Shown piece by piece: positions 22,367-34,099 of a stretch of 64,000 nucleotides of DNA. This DNA is from Uloborus plumipes (lineage: Eukaryota > Arthropoda > Arachnida > Araneae > Uloboridae). The notes under the pieces were generated by a model. That model was not told the DNA's origin and did no database searches. It saw only the letters and a program-made list of their open reading frames with translations. A program made the position numbers and the translations under genes. The stretch covers positions 1-64,000 of the forward strand of contig JAXGGA010002288.1 in assembly GCA_038373865.1 (NCBI GenBank). Direction: 5' to 3'. Every line of letters begins with the position of its first letter. Positions within the stretch are counted from its first letter, which is position 1.

Positions 22367-23164
22367 AAAAACAGTCAATAAAAAATTTGAATTCATTTTG
22401 ATTCCCCCAGAACAAAATTTTAATGAAAAGTGATCCTAAATTAACGTAATCACCACAACTGCTCCCCCCTTTTTTTTCGTGTCTAGTTAACATAATATTA
22501 TTTTATTAACGATACATTAAAATTTGCTCAAATAAATTGGTCAAAATTTTGAACGTATTATGCGAAAAACAGGAAATCGCAGAAAAATAAATCGTCTCTC
22601 AGAAATAAATTAGTAACTACAATAAACTCCTGACTATCCTCGGAATAGGATGGCACGGCACCTGCGGATAAGCGAATACCACGGATAATCGAACAATAGG
22701 TAAAAAAAGATATTAATGTGTGCAATAGCTATAAAAAGTCAGTTACACAACACATACATTTAAATTATAGCTAAAAATGACAGCATTGAATGTAAAAACA
22801 TTCTGAAAAGCTAAAAACGATCAATAAAGCACTTCCATTTTTTTTCCAATCAGTAAATCATTACGTGAAAAAAGAAAGTTAAAGTGCGAAAGGCCTGCGG
22901 ATAGTCGGGAGTTTAATGTATTTCCAAAATCGAAATTGTAAAAGAAAAAAACACAGTGATGGTGGAATTAGAAGTATTAAAATTAATCATTATGATCAGT
23001 AACATGGTCGATCATCAACAGCCGATTAATCGGTAATCGGCCAATTTGCTTATCGGTACATCCCTAGTATACAGTTCTTAACTTAAGATCTGTAATGCAA
23101 TGCTTAAATGTAACATAGTTTTTTGATTAATTGTATTTTAAGTTGGTACTTTTTTCTCGCATAG

Positions 23165-24559
23165 GTGGAGTCCCTGATGTTATTGCAAAGGACAAGAGGG
23201 CTGAAATAACTGCATTTCCTTTAAGTTTGAATGACGTTCCTGAAATTCGACTCTTACTACCAGGAGATGTTCACGCTCAGTTAAATAATTTGCAGCAAAA
23301 TGTAGCACACTTAGGTCCGCAAATATCTGCTCAGAATTATGCTGCACCAAACAAACCACACAACGAACGTCCTAATCAATACGTAAGACACCAGAACAGT
23401 GGAGGAAACAAGGCTCATGGTAACGTCTTTGAAAGTCAGAGACAGCATTCCAATTCCCAGAAAGCTGGTGTAAATGCAGGAAATAAAAACTATGATGATA
23501 GCCGGCAGCAACAGAACCAGCCAAGTAATCAGAACTACAACAGAAATCAACATCAAGCAGGATTTTCTCAGCCGGATCCAGTTCCTTATCCTGATAAAGT
23601 TATGTTTCCGGGACAAAATATAGCAAATTTTAACCAACCACAAGTTAATACTAACCCTACCAATAATCAAAGACACGTTGCAGTTAATTCGGGCGGCTAC
23701 CAAGATGATCCAAAACTTGATGCAAGAGCTCCAGTAAATACTGCAACGCAAAACTTTCAAAATACTCATGGTCAAAGACAAATCCAAAACGTTAACATTC
23801 AGCAACAGCATAATGAGCCAATCAATGAGAATGTAAAGCAGAATTCTTATCCGAACCAACCTCAGAGAAATAACAGGGGGGAAAATTTCCATCCACTGCC
23901 AAATGCTAATGGAAATGTGCAGATAGGAAATCAAAACAATCAGAATTACAATCAGCAAGTTCATGTACAATCACACAACAGCTTTCAAGGATATTCTTAC
24001 CAAAATGGTGGCCAGGGACCCAGATATGACAATCGACAACAAAATGGGTGGAGAATCAAGCAATCGAACACTGGTAATCAAAATTATAACCGCGTTCTAG
24101 TTCCACCAGAAAAGCAAAATTTTTATTCTATTCAAAATAACAATCAACAAGGTGGAGTGAGAAATGCTCAGCCGACTTTTAACCACTTAGGAAATGACAA
24201 TCTCAACCAAAATCAGAATGCAGGGAGAACAACGAAAACCGCTGTAACTTCTGTTCAAGACAAAATCAATCAGCAAAAGCTGACAGACGACACCACATTC
24301 TTCTCATCCAGGCCCAGCGTCGCTCAACAAGGATCAACAACAGGAGACTTTTCTCAGGGAAAATTAAATGACAAGGATTCGGGTGCATTTGACAATGCCG
24401 GAGAGCAAGTATACTTTATTCCTCCCGTGCTATCTCAGGATGATGTACAAAAGAAAATAGAAGCATTTGATCAAACCATTGATGATACATCTGTAAGCAA
24501 AGACGCAAACCCAACAAGAAATGTGGCAGCAGATAATTCAGGAATAATTCAACAGCAAG
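23165..24559 (+). CDS. FAS1 gene exon 2: Asn/Gln-rich low-complexity region
   Basis: Acceptor CGCATAG|GTGG restores the split Gly codon, giving QTG-GVPDVIAKDKRAEI in frame with exon 1. Residues 192-240 look ordinary (FPLSLNDVPEIRLLLPGD). From there to about 650 the chain is dominated by Asn and Gln, with recurring NQNYN, QQQ and Pro/Ser/Gly, and no Cys. This looks like an intrinsically disordered, prion-like spacer; in a secreted protein it may be a flexible or cross-linkable matrix segment (inference). The exon ends CAAG|GTGAGT at 24559, phase 1. The antisense frame of 219 hydrophobic residues (23311-23970) is a shadow of CAA/AAC codons. Confidence 0.87.
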
Positions 24560-24632
24560 GTGAGTGCTTTTTGCCATTTAACACCTACATAGTGTGATAA
24601 CAGATAAATATTTCACTGCATAACAATGTTTG

Positions 24633-24763
24633 GGGCCCTGCTCCACATCAGCGTAAAACGCGACCGAAACCGAAGGTAGAAACCGAAAATCCGGGAACTT
24701 TCCATAGGAACACTATGTAATCCATTTTACGTTTCTGCTTTACGTCAATATGGAGCAGGGCCC
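24633..24763. mobile_element. PIF/Harbinger-type MITE, copy 1
   Basis: Left GGGCCCTGCTCCACATCAGC is matched by the inverse right end ATGGAGCAGGGCCC. Flanks are TTG on the left and TTA on the right, a decayed 3-bp target. A reverse-oriented copy at 51240-51383 has a perfect TAA duplication. It is 131 bp and non-coding. Confidence 0.85.
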
Positions 24764-25117
24764 TTAAATTTCAGCATATATTTTAATTTTAAGTTCTTTC
24801 AAATGACATTGTTTCCGAGTTAATAAAGTATATAGACATTATTTTTATCGGCATGTTATACTTTTACTTTTTATCAAATTGGAATTCATGTATTAAAATA
24901 ATTTTTAAAAACGAAGCTTTAATTCTAGAGGAAAAAACATATCCGATAGTTTTGTTGCAGCTTAACCCAGCACCTGTTTTTCCAAACCTTATGACAATTT
25001 GAAGACAACACTGTTGATAATAAGATATAAAAACGATAACTTAAAGATATATTAATTTTCAACTAATTGTTATGTCAAAAGAACTCCTGTTCGTTGGTGT
25101 GCTTTAATCATCAGCTA

Positions 25118-25422
25118 AGGCAGGAATTCAAGTGAAACAGGCGATCGCAAATAACAATCGCTACTGGAAATGAATTACATTAGAACGTTTCTTGATAAAA
25201 ACATCGTGACGTCAGCGTGACGTTTGCCTATGAAAAACGAGATAGATAAAACGTCACAGCCTACTTGGCGAATAAGAGGAGATCGCTGACTGCTTGTGAG
25301 CTCTTATTGGCTCCACCCGTAGTGACGTCAGTGCCAAGTTAAGTTGATGATAATGTAATTCACTTCCAGTAGCGATTGCAATTCGAAGCGATTGCAATGG
25401 TTTTTCACTTGAATCTCTGCCT
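25118..25422. mobile_element. MITE 'AGGCAGGGATTCAAGTG', copy 1
   Basis: Ends AGGCAGGAATTCAAGTGAAA and TTTTTCACTTGAATCTCTGCCT are inverted repeats with TA on both outer sides. The interior is itself partly palindromic (GCGATTGC, AATGTAATTC, TGACGTCA). A second copy, in reverse orientation, is at 55409-55721 inside a Helitron. Confidence 0.85.
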
Positions 25423-25648
25423 TATGCAAAACGTCTCGGTCTCGCTGTGCTTTAGGCTCCACGAAATGAAAACCTTTAAATCTAAGCATGATGGAAGGTG
25501 ACAAAAATTATAACTCGCAGAATGTACTTGTAACTTGCCAGCGAACGAATCTTCTCCGCTTTTCTATTTGCAATTACAGGAAATGATCATTACTGTTTCA
25601 ACCACACCAAGTTACAATTTATTCAGTCTAAAATATAAGTGCCCCGAT

Positions 25649-26248
25649 CAGGGCCGCATTTAAGGGGTGGGTTTTTAAGGTGCAGACCCCCTTCGAAAAT
25701 TTTCAAAATTATTACAAAAAATCTTTTCATAGTTTATCACCGAAAAATTATTGTTGCTATTTTATTTTAATTCTCTTATTTACTTTGAAACTGCATTTGA
25801 AAAAGAAATTATCATTACTGAATAATCGTACAAATTAAGTGTTTTTTCTGAAGTATTTATTTTTATTGTAGTTATTGCAAACATAATTTCTTAACAATAC
25901 ACGTTTCAATTCGAATTTTCAATACCACCAAAAACAAAACACCAAAATTCTTCAAATTTGTAAGTAAAAACTATATTTAACGCATCTTATAAGTGTCCGT
26001 TAGATAGAAATTTCAAAAGTACTCCTTCGATTGCGCGTATGTGAGTAAACTCATGTATCCAGATTTTTTTTTCGTGGAAGAGATGAGTCATTTTTTTACA
26101 TTTTTTATGTTGATATCCTTTTTACATCTATTGTAACAAAAATCAGCAGAATATAGAACATGAAACCAAATTTTATTGACTTTATAGATTTCACGAGAAA
26201 TAGGTTTGGTAAAACCCTTCCCGAAACTAAGGTCTGGTTACGGCCCTG
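25649..26248. mobile_element. hAT-type non-autonomous element with 8-bp TSD
   Basis: Termini CAGGGCCGCATTTAAGG and GGTTACGGCCCTG are short hAT-like inverted repeats. The 8 bp on the left (GCCCCGAT) and right (ACCCCGAT) match at 7 of 8 positions. The 600-bp interior has no transposase frame. Confidence 0.8.
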
Positions 26249-26257
26249 ACCCCGATC

Positions 26258-26777
26258 AACCCATTAATGCCTGACATTTTTTTTTCCAAAGCTATTTTGT
26301 ATACAGGTTACAAACAGTATTTAATGGACAGGAAAAATAATTAAAAAAATATTATGTAAAAAAATAATTTTTTTATTAAGGAGAGAAAAATCGTCCTTTG
26401 AAAGTTATGATAGACCCCAGAGGGTACATACTTTTCTTACTAAAATTTTTTTATGCCTACGATATAATATTTAAAAAGACATTTTATAAGAAGAAATAAA
26501 ATCAGCAATTAACATAAACTGGGAAACTGAGAATAACTTTGAAAACTTAGCTTTTTTTCTTGAGATTGTAAACGATGTCATTTTTGATAAAGATCCTACT
26601 AAAACTGCTACAGAACGCACTTTACAATGGTTATGCGCTGCAATCTGTTAATAACAAATTGAAACAACACCAAGGTACTAATTGAACACTATTATTTCGT
26701 TGAAATGTTCATTTTGGGGAAATTCAGACCCTTTTTTTGGACCGTCCCTAAAAAGGGACGCCAGGCATTAATGGGTT
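26258..26777. mobile_element. MITE with AACCCATTAATGCCTG ends
   Basis: Left AACCCATTAATGCCTGACAT and right CCAGGCATTAATGGGTT are inverted repeats; GTCCCTAAAAAGGGAC is an inner hairpin on the right. It abuts the hAT-like element on the left and the pogo-like element on the right. The interior is non-coding. Confidence 0.75.
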
Positions 26778-26783
26778 AATATA

Positions 26784-28898
26784 GGGGAAGACCGCCTATA
26801 TTGGACCCCCTAAGAACAGGAGGCCTGTGTCGCTCAATGTGAAGCAAAACAAAAATACAAAATAGGGCATCGAGCGCTAAATTTAATCAAGAACCGCCCT
26901 AGGAGCTTATATTTTCTAAAAATATGGAAATTATTTTTTAAAAAATTATCTTACAAAAAGTTGCAAAAGTTCAATTTAGGAATATATGCGCCTATATTGA
27001 ACCATGCGCTTCCTAAATTGGACCATACCAGGAAATCATAGAATAATGTATATTTGAACTATACATCTTTTTTACAGGATTTGCAATAGAAATTCTTTTG
27101 CTTCGGTCTTATTTAGGCAGTGTTGATACACTCACCGATGGCATTTCATGCATTTAATCATGTTTTGCGCTTCATCTCTATGACAAATATTGCAACAACA
27201 ACTGTTTCGTGCAGTTTCTTGCTTATTCTTGTGTGACTTTTTCTGTGCTATGCTTCTTTCATACGGTGTTAGGATGATTGCTGAGATAGCTTTCCTTTTT
27301 GCTCTTTCTATTTTTTTAGGTAAATTGATATGTGAGCTTGGCCTTTACAAAATTATAGTTGAAGTTGACGATCATGCTTTGATGAGAACTATCTGCTGAT
27401 TATGCACAGCTTGTACTAATTTAAGTTGTAGCTAGTTCTTGTACATGGTGAGCAACAGTACAACTTACACCAAACATGTAGCCTGCTCACTTTGAGTAGT
27501 TTTATCTGGACTACTTACCTCGAACTCTGCTCCAGCCGAGTCAATGCCGCTAAACACATGTCAATTAACAGGACAAATTCCTGGTGTTTAGAACCAATTC
27601 ACTGCATTTGTCATAGCCTTGATTGAGGTTTACCCATAAGAGTTACCAAACAGTTCTTCGATTCGATATTGGGTAATGGATCTCATTGAATGTTCTCGCA
27701 TCCATGTATCACACGCTCGATTAAAATGTGTAGACAAAGGTTGAAAAAAGATATCTTGTATGGTGTGCTTAAAGAGAAAGCATTATTGTATCGCTCTCGT
27801 TAACCAAGTTTATTCCATCTATGCTCTTGGTTTAACAGTTTTGATGAAATATTGTATCAATTAAGCGAGTTATCGTTTGTGATCCAACCTTTTTTTGATC
27901 AAGCATATTGCTCACCATGGGGTGCTTTTACGATAAGCACATACGTGGAACGCATTATTTTGAAAATATGCATGGGGAGGGAGGGGGTGTAGTAATTATG
28001 TTGCACTCATGCAGCAAATAACAAGTGTGTTTCTAACACGTTCACCACACATTAGAGGTCCAAACTGGTGTTTACCTTTATACGTCAATATATTTCGGAT
28101 CATTTGGACTGTGAAAGACCGGTTTCATCTACATTGAACATTTTAGTAGCATATTAATTGTTTCTTTTTAAAACCTTTTCGAACAAATCGAATAATTTCA
28201 TTTTTTTTCCTTGGTAAACCAGCACAAATTTTATTGAAATTAATAGCTATGTTTAACAACCTGAAACTGCAACTTAATGGAAAAGATAAAAAAAAAAAAA
28301 AACAAATATTTCAAGAATTTGCAGCTTCCAGAAAATGTGCTTGATAAAAAAATGAATATCGTGCATAGGGGTTAAAGTATACTTAAAATAACTTGATGGA
28401 AATAACTACGCTATTAAATCAGATGAGTCAATTATTTAATGTTACAATTAATAAAAAGTCTTGCTCAAAATCATATCCTTAAATTGGACCACTGGTCCAA
28501 TATAGGAAAATTTTTTCGGTCCAATAAAGGAAAACATGCCATTTTATATTCTTCAGCTTATTTCTCTGTCAAAAATTATCGCAATCGCGCATGTAAATAC
28601 ATAGATGTGATCCTTATTAAACAAAGATTGTCATGCTATAACAGCAGTTTACCTCAGTTTACAAGTTTTAGTACTATCTTACTAGGTACAAGGCCGCAAA
28701 ATAAGATTTTACACGTTTTCAACATAAATCATGCCGTAACTCACGCTACGCAGTTCGAAGACTGGTGAAACTTCATATACATTGATTTTATTCCTAAAAC
28801 TTCATGTGTCTACCGTCAAAGTGTAGCATAGAGCTCTGTACTAGATTTTAAGCCCGAAGTCCAATTTAAGCAGTGGTCCAATATAAGCGGTCTTCCCC
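26784..28898 (-). mobile_element. Pogo/Tigger-like DNA transposon, degenerate
   Basis: Ends GGGGAAGACCGCCTATATTG (left) and, in inverse, GGGGAAGACCGCTTATATTG (right) form about 24-bp TIRs flanked by TA. The 2.1-kb element carries a decayed DDE transposase on the minus strand (27600-28145). TGGACC motifs recur in the subterminal regions. Confidence 0.8.
27600..28145 (-). pseudogene. Pogo/jerky-type DDE_1 transposase relic
   Basis: Read on the minus strand from 28142: MFNVDETGLS, then in shifted frames TYKGKHQFGPLMCGERVRNT and LVICCMS, and later APHGEQYA and GWITND. These match the DDE_1 signature of pogo, Tigger and jerky proteins ('NVDETG...', 'LVTVCCA.NA.G', 'P.G....SGW'). Stops and frameshifts occur between the blocks, so it is inactive. 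The CENP-B-type DNA-binding N-terminus was not recognised. Confidence 0.7.
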
Positions 28899-30041
28899 TA
28901 CACAATCCTCAATCGGGTATTATATCAAATAACTCTTATGAATAATAACCGATTATTATTTCCATTAACCATTAACGCAAGAAACAAGTTTTATTTATTT
29001 ATTTATTTTTATTTATTTTTAATTTTGGGACAAACTGAAAATCACTGACGGAAGAAATTAGTAAATATAAAGCAGAAAGAGTTGCAAATACAAATGAATC
29101 AGAACATTTCTTTTTGATTTTTCTCCTTAAATATATTTCTCCGCACATACCATTGGACATATTGTTAAACAGTTGACTATCAGCTGTACCGATTATGTAA
29201 TATCTCACTATTTCTCTCATTTTGAAGTTACAAGCACTAAAAAATAATTAGGAGGGAATAAAAATCTAATTTAAAAAAATTCTCCCACTAGATTCGGGTA
29301 TATTTTTCTAAGTTTGAGAAATCTACAGCCAACGGATGTCCGAAAATGTGTCCTAACCTAGGAAGTTAAGCTTCCATTTAAACATAACAATAAAAAAACC
29401 ATATTGGATTTTTTTGCTGAACAAACAGCACAAGTAAAATACTTTCATCAGATCATTTAGCCCTTAATAATTTGTAAATGTTTAAAAATGTAAGAAAATA
29501 TTTTCTTTGATTGTTCTCACTACACAGTGGAATCACCAAGTACTTTCATCATCACTTCTAATTAACGGACCTTTTTCTCTGACCTTAGCCTACTAATATA
29601 ATTATCTCTGATTAAAAGGGACATCGTTAAAGGAACATTCACAAAAAAAATTACAAACAACATTAAACGAAATCAGAGGAAATAGCAAATTTATCAGTGT
29701 CTAAATTTCACTTTTTGTCTAAAATTTTATTGTTGAACGATAGTACTGTACAAAGAAATAATTAATGTATTCTAACAGTTCTCCTGAAGCCTACTTTGAA
29801 AGTGTCTCTTTTTAGACATTTATATACTCGTAAGCTCAGTCAGATAAGTAGTGCAGGTGATAAGTTTACTATCGAAAAAAGGTGCCTATTGCATTGTAAG
29901 TTGCATCATATGCTACCAACCTTTAACCATATTTAAAGCACCTTTTAAAATATCATAACGTCACTAAGTCGCTGACGATGACGTCACAAGTCACGATCCC
30001 CTTCCTACTAGCTTTCTTACGTGCTTTGTCCGAAAAATAAT

Positions 30042-30797
30042 TACTTCCTTTTACGTAGTAAAGGAAGTATTGTGATCACGAAAAAAAATTCACTCAAATT
30101 TGGGTCTAAATTTTGATTTTGCTCACCCCCGACTGAATGTTCAGTAGTTTTTTCGACATGTCAGCAAGTGCATATGTATCTACCAACATAAAACAGCTAA
30201 AAAATCCTTTTCAACCACCCCCGAGTTAATTACGACGAGTTTTCTTGTGACGTCTGTATGTACGTATATGCGTATGTATGTGTCTCGCATAACTCAAAAA
30301 CTATATGTCGTAGAAGCTTCTAGTTTGATATGTAGGCTCTGAGGATGGTATAGTTGTGCACCTCCCCTTGTGGTTGCGTTCGAATGTTCCTAAGGGGGTG
30401 TTTTACCCCTTTTTTTGGGGGGTAAATCAGTGTGAATTTCAATGCAAACTCAAGTGATATGAATTGGCGCGACCACTTGCAATATGTCGCCAAGATTTGG
30501 GTCGCCAAGTGTTTGACGAAGTTGGCGACAAATTTGGGGAAAAAAATTATTATTTTTTAATTTGGGTTCAACTTGGCGCTATTATTAATATTTTGCGAAA
30601 AATTCACTGAATGATGTTAAAATTGTCAATATTTAGAAAATTAACCGTTGTAAAACATTTTTCTGCACTGTTTCGTGGCAGATTAGGGGTATAATATTTG
30701 AGTTGTTACTTTGCTCACTCCAAGCACTTTTTTTAAAACTTAAGGCAACTAAGAAATTGACACCTAAAAGGAAGTAGTGTGGAGCCCATACCAGATT
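30042..30797. mobile_element. TACTTCC-family element, uninterrupted copy
   Basis: It starts with the hairpin TACTTCCTTTTACGTAGTAA / AAGGAAGTATTGTGATCACG and ends with AAAAGGAAGTAGTGTGG ... CATACCAGATT. Inside are TTGGCGACAA-type motifs. A second copy, split by a 3-kb Helitron insertion, lies at 54390-58162. It may be Helentron/Helitron-like; the class was not settled. Confidence 0.75.
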
Positions 30798-31265
30798 TTT
30801 TCATTTGTAAAAGGAAAATCTTTTTTTAAAAGTTCGTGAAATCAGAGGAAAGGAAGGAATACAATGCGTGAAAAATACTGTCTGCTTTCAAAAAGCAGAA
30901 AATGAAAATTAAAACTTAGTAAAAAGAAAGCGAAATAGAATTATTCAATTGCCATATTTTTTTAATTTATCGTCTACGCATATTTATAAGATTTTGTAAG
31001 CATCATTTGGCAATTAGTTACGTAAAGTTATTATATTTTAGAATGTGTGAGAGAGAGAGCGTGTATTATGAGTTTGTGAAGGATTTCAGACTTTTTATAG
31101 GCTATTTCATAAGGATAAAAACTTTGAATCGGAAGGCGCATGTCTAAGGTGGCAATCCGTCTTATTTTTTAAAGCCACTTCGCATATTTTTAATTGGTCA
31201 TTTAATCATTAGCTTTAAAATCTATACAACAAAATTCTTTAAAAAAAAAGACTTCAGAGGTGCTT

Positions 31266-31287
31266 CCCCCCCCCCCCCCCCCCCCCC
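31266..31287. repeat. C22 homopolymer
   Basis: An uninterrupted run of 22 C lies 363 bp upstream of exon 3. Such a tract can form an i-motif or G-quadruplex and is prone to length errors in sequencing. Confidence 0.97.
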
Positions 31288-31649
31288 ATTTTTGGTGCAC
31301 CAGCCGGCTATCTTTCTTATCCAGGAATGATGAAAGTTAGTCCTTTTTCGTGTTCTAATTGTCTACAAATTTTATTTTATTTTGTACTTTCTTCAAGGCA
31401 ATTGAGACACTATAGTTGGGGAAAACCGAACCTAACAGCATAGTGAAGAGTAAAGGCTACTTAGATCCTAATCTCAGCATTACGACGCTGCCAGGTCAAT
31501 TTTGCCCCAACTATAGTATAAATTATTTCTTCGAAACTTCCAGCCTGAGAGCCTGACACAGCAAATTTTGTCAATAAGTTGGTAAAGATGATACGTTTTT
31601 AAATGATAAAAACAATTTTTAAACAATCGTCTTTGTTTCTCGTTGACAG

Positions 31650-31892
31650 AAATTGAGCAGACAGAGATAGATGTTGGTGTTGGAGCGACGAGCAGTGGCA
31701 GGCAACCATCGGCTACCATAGACAGAATGGGATTTTGTGACTGCTCGACCAACTGTGCCCCGATTCAGAGATCTCCGACTGAAAACTTCGGCTCTACAAT
31801 CCGAGAAATAGCGCGCTCACTAAATGCAGAAGCATTTTTCGAATTTGTCGGATCCTCAGATGAAGAGATAGAGGATTTACTGGCCGCTGATG
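31650..31892 (+). CDS. FAS1 gene exon 3: Cys cluster and FAS1-1 start
   Basis: Acceptor TTGACAG|AAATTG completes a split Glu codon (657). Residues 657-684 are Thr/Ser/Gly-rich. The motif FCDCSTNC (685-692) gives three closely spaced Cys. From about 706 the sequence STIREIARSLNAEAFFEFVG...EDLLAAD is the first helical part of a FAS1 domain. The exon ends GATG|GTAAGT, phase 1; joined to exon 4 it reads LLAAD-GAYTLFIPSNEA without a break. That makes the pairing across a 27-kb intron secure and leaves no room for a missing exon between them. Confidence 0.9.
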
Positions 31893-32199
31893 GTAAGTTT
31901 TTTATGGTTATTTTATCATTTTAACACCATGCCATTGGTTGATTTGGTCAAATTTGCTAGCTTTTCTCTCAATACCCTGTTATTTGTCTTTTACTAGTTT
32001 TATTGTTGTGTGTAATGTTTTGGTGTCTTGAATAAATGTGAACACCGACTCCGACTGCCGGCTTACGAAAAGGCCCTGGCAGTCATTCTAAGGCAGTCGG
32101 TAGGTGCACTAACTCTCAATCTGACAATTGTTAAAATGTTCGAATTTCAGAACAACATAGGTTACCATAAATCGTGAAATCTGTGCCAATTTATTGGTC

Positions 32200-32271
32200 A
32201 AGGTGACCTAATCAGTAAGGCTTTGGACTCGCAAATTGAAGAGTCGTGGGCTTGTAGCCAGCCGATCGAGG
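32200..32271 (+). pseudogene. tRNA-Arg-like fragment or SINE head
   Basis: GTGACCTAATCAGTAAGGC resembles the tRNA-Arg D-arm region (TGGCCTAATGGATAAGGC) and supplies an A box. TTTGGACTCGCAAATTGAAGA looks like a damaged anticodon arm. GTGGGCTTGTAGCCAG is a weak B box. Pairing is lost in several stems, so it is a pseudogene or SINE. Confidence 0.5.
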
Positions 32272-32832
32272 ATTCTATTCACGTTTGTTCAGTTGTTGGT
32301 CATTGATCTGAATTGCAGCAATCTCAAAGAGTGTTTTTTATAAATCTCTAGCAGCGCAATGAAACTTCTGTGCGAATAGGAGGGGGGGGGGGTAAATCCG
32401 GGAGAGAGTTAATATAGACGAAATTCGAACGATTCTCGAATCTGAACGATTTCGAATCCTTCCAGCACGAAACTGCAGTAGAGTGATTATGTAAATACAG
32501 TGCCGACTGAGAGCAGTGGCTCCCCAAAAGAAGTTCAAGGAAGGTCAATGTAATGAAACATCAAATAAAATGCCATTTTCCCTTTAGAAAAATATCAAAT
32601 TTCATTTAAATTTTTAAAATATCTGTTATACTTGCTCATATTAAGTATTATATAAATTATCTCGCAATTGTAATGGTAACCCTTAAAAGAGCCCAGCCCC
32701 TTTGAGCGGTTAAAATTTCACGGAACGAAGGGACAGCCGCTTAGAGAAGTTTCGTTTTCAAGTGAGAAAGTTCAAATGTCCTGGTTCTAATTATGGGTTC
32801 GTAGTTTCTGCAAAAGAAGCGAGATGGCTTAA

Positions 32833-32940
32833 CCCAAGTAGCACACTTCGTTTTTTAACGGTTATAAAATGGTTATTAACGCTGTAACAACCGCTTAAAA
32901 ACGTTTATGAAACGTTTAAAGGCTATTTGTGCTACCTGGG
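32833..32940. mobile_element. 108-bp palindromic MITE, copy 2
   Basis: It runs from CCCAAGTAGCACACTTCG to AATTTGTGCTACCTGGG-like text and is the reverse-oriented match of the copy at 20475-20582, of identical length. It includes AACGTTTATGAAACGTTT. It is non-coding. Confidence 0.85.
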
Positions 32941-33547
32941 AAGACATTCATCTCAATTCTCGTACGCCTGTGATTAACCCTACACTGTATGATTTTTTGT
33001 TCTTTGAAAGACATACATATGTTTTTAGTGTAATAAGAAAACATTGGAACACAGTTTAAAAAAAATAATTTTGAAGATATATGGTTGTATTTGCTTTAAA
33101 GATACTTAATACTTGCTTTTTATGATTGAGTTGCCTTATGCATGGTCATAAGTAAAAAAAGTCCATGTAGCCAATTGGCAACGCTATGCAGTGTAGGGTT
33201 AACTTTGATATCGTTTTCTACTCGGTCAAGGGATGAATTCTAAGATCTGATTGGTGAATCGGAAGTGATGCTGGTAGTTGAAAACGAAAGGGGAAGACGT
33301 TCGGTCGGTTGAAAATCGCCTTGATTACCTCATCCTCATCAATTGCCTTTAGAAAGTTTTCTCCAATTTAGGCAGAAAATGTCAATCACACTCACCCTCA
33401 AAATTCGCCAAGAACCCCCCGAACCCACCCATGAGACTACACCGAAAAGATCACATTATAAACTTCTAAAGGCACGGTATAAACCCGTTGGAACTCTTGA
33501 GTCAGTAAACACCAGACTAGACAAACAAATTTTACATCTCATACATA

Positions 33548-34099
33548 CAGGGTGTCCACTCTTATCGTGGACCAATAGCTAATTTCTAAACCGTTATAGA
33601 TAAGCATATAGTTCATTTAGGAAAAAATCTCCAAATTACGAAAGGAATTTTGGGTCTATTCAATGTTTTTCAAAAAATCAAATTTTGAAAGAGTTACGAA
33701 ATTTAAATTTTTATACAGCCCCCCAGCCCTATCAATCATATTTAGTAAAACATTCTTGACACTGTAATGTTTAAAACTAAAAAAAAATCACTGTTCTACC
33801 ACAAAAATTGACCGAGTTATGACGTTTTGAAAAATCAAGATTTTGTATTATTTCATGACGTCATCGAGAGATCGCTTAAGGGACCGTATGAGAAATCTTT
33901 CAAAATCTTGATTTTGAAAGATGGGGGGCTGCATAAAAATTTAAATTTCGTAACTCTTTCAAAATTTGATTTTTTGAAAAACATTGAATAGACCCAAAAT
34001 TCCTTTTGTAATTTGGAGATTTTTTTCTAAATGAACTATATGCTTATCTCTAACGGTTTAGAAATTAGCTATTGGTCCACGATAGGAGTGGACACCCTG
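33548..34099. mobile_element. MITE with ~178-bp TIRs, TA flanks
   Basis: Arms 33548-33725 and 33922-34099 are nearly perfect inverted repeats, starting CAGGGTGTCCACTCTTATCG and ending GATAGGAGTGGACACCCTG. TA sits on both sides. The interior has no frame. The CAGGGTG start is shared with the mariner-type elements at 8487 and 48086. It is probably a mariner-derived MITE. Confidence 0.9.

Larger units (their letters stand above)
11396..23164 (+). other. Intron 1 (11.8 kb)
   Basis: Donor GTAAGG and acceptor TTTTTTCTCGCATAG bound this phase-1 intron. It holds a TTACAGT-rich MITE (11510), a 22-bp minisatellite (12394), a ~215-bp tandem repeat (14870), a tRNA-Phe-like fragment and a large inverted repeat (15430-16235), a mariner pseudogene (17700), three MITEs and a Helitron-like element (21148). 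Between these, 12480-14870, 16240-17690 and 22370-23160 are AT-rich with nothing recognised. Confidence 0.8.
24560..31649 (+). other. Intron 2 (7.1 kb)
   Basis: This phase-1 intron runs from GTGAGT to TTTCTCGTTGACAG. It contains a Harbinger-type MITE (24633), a TA-flanked MITE (25118), three abutting elements (hAT-like 25649, unclassified 26258, pogo-like 26784), a TACTTCC-family element (30042) and a C22 run (31266). The stretches 28900-30040 and 30800-31260 are AT-rich with nothing recognised. Confidence 0.8.

Noticed and set aside
23311..23970. 219-residue hydrophobic minus-strand ORF
   Set aside because: It is the antisense of the Asn/Gln-rich exon 2: CAA/AAC codons read as Leu/Val/Ile in reverse. 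It has no start context or domain, and the sense exon has matching splice sites.
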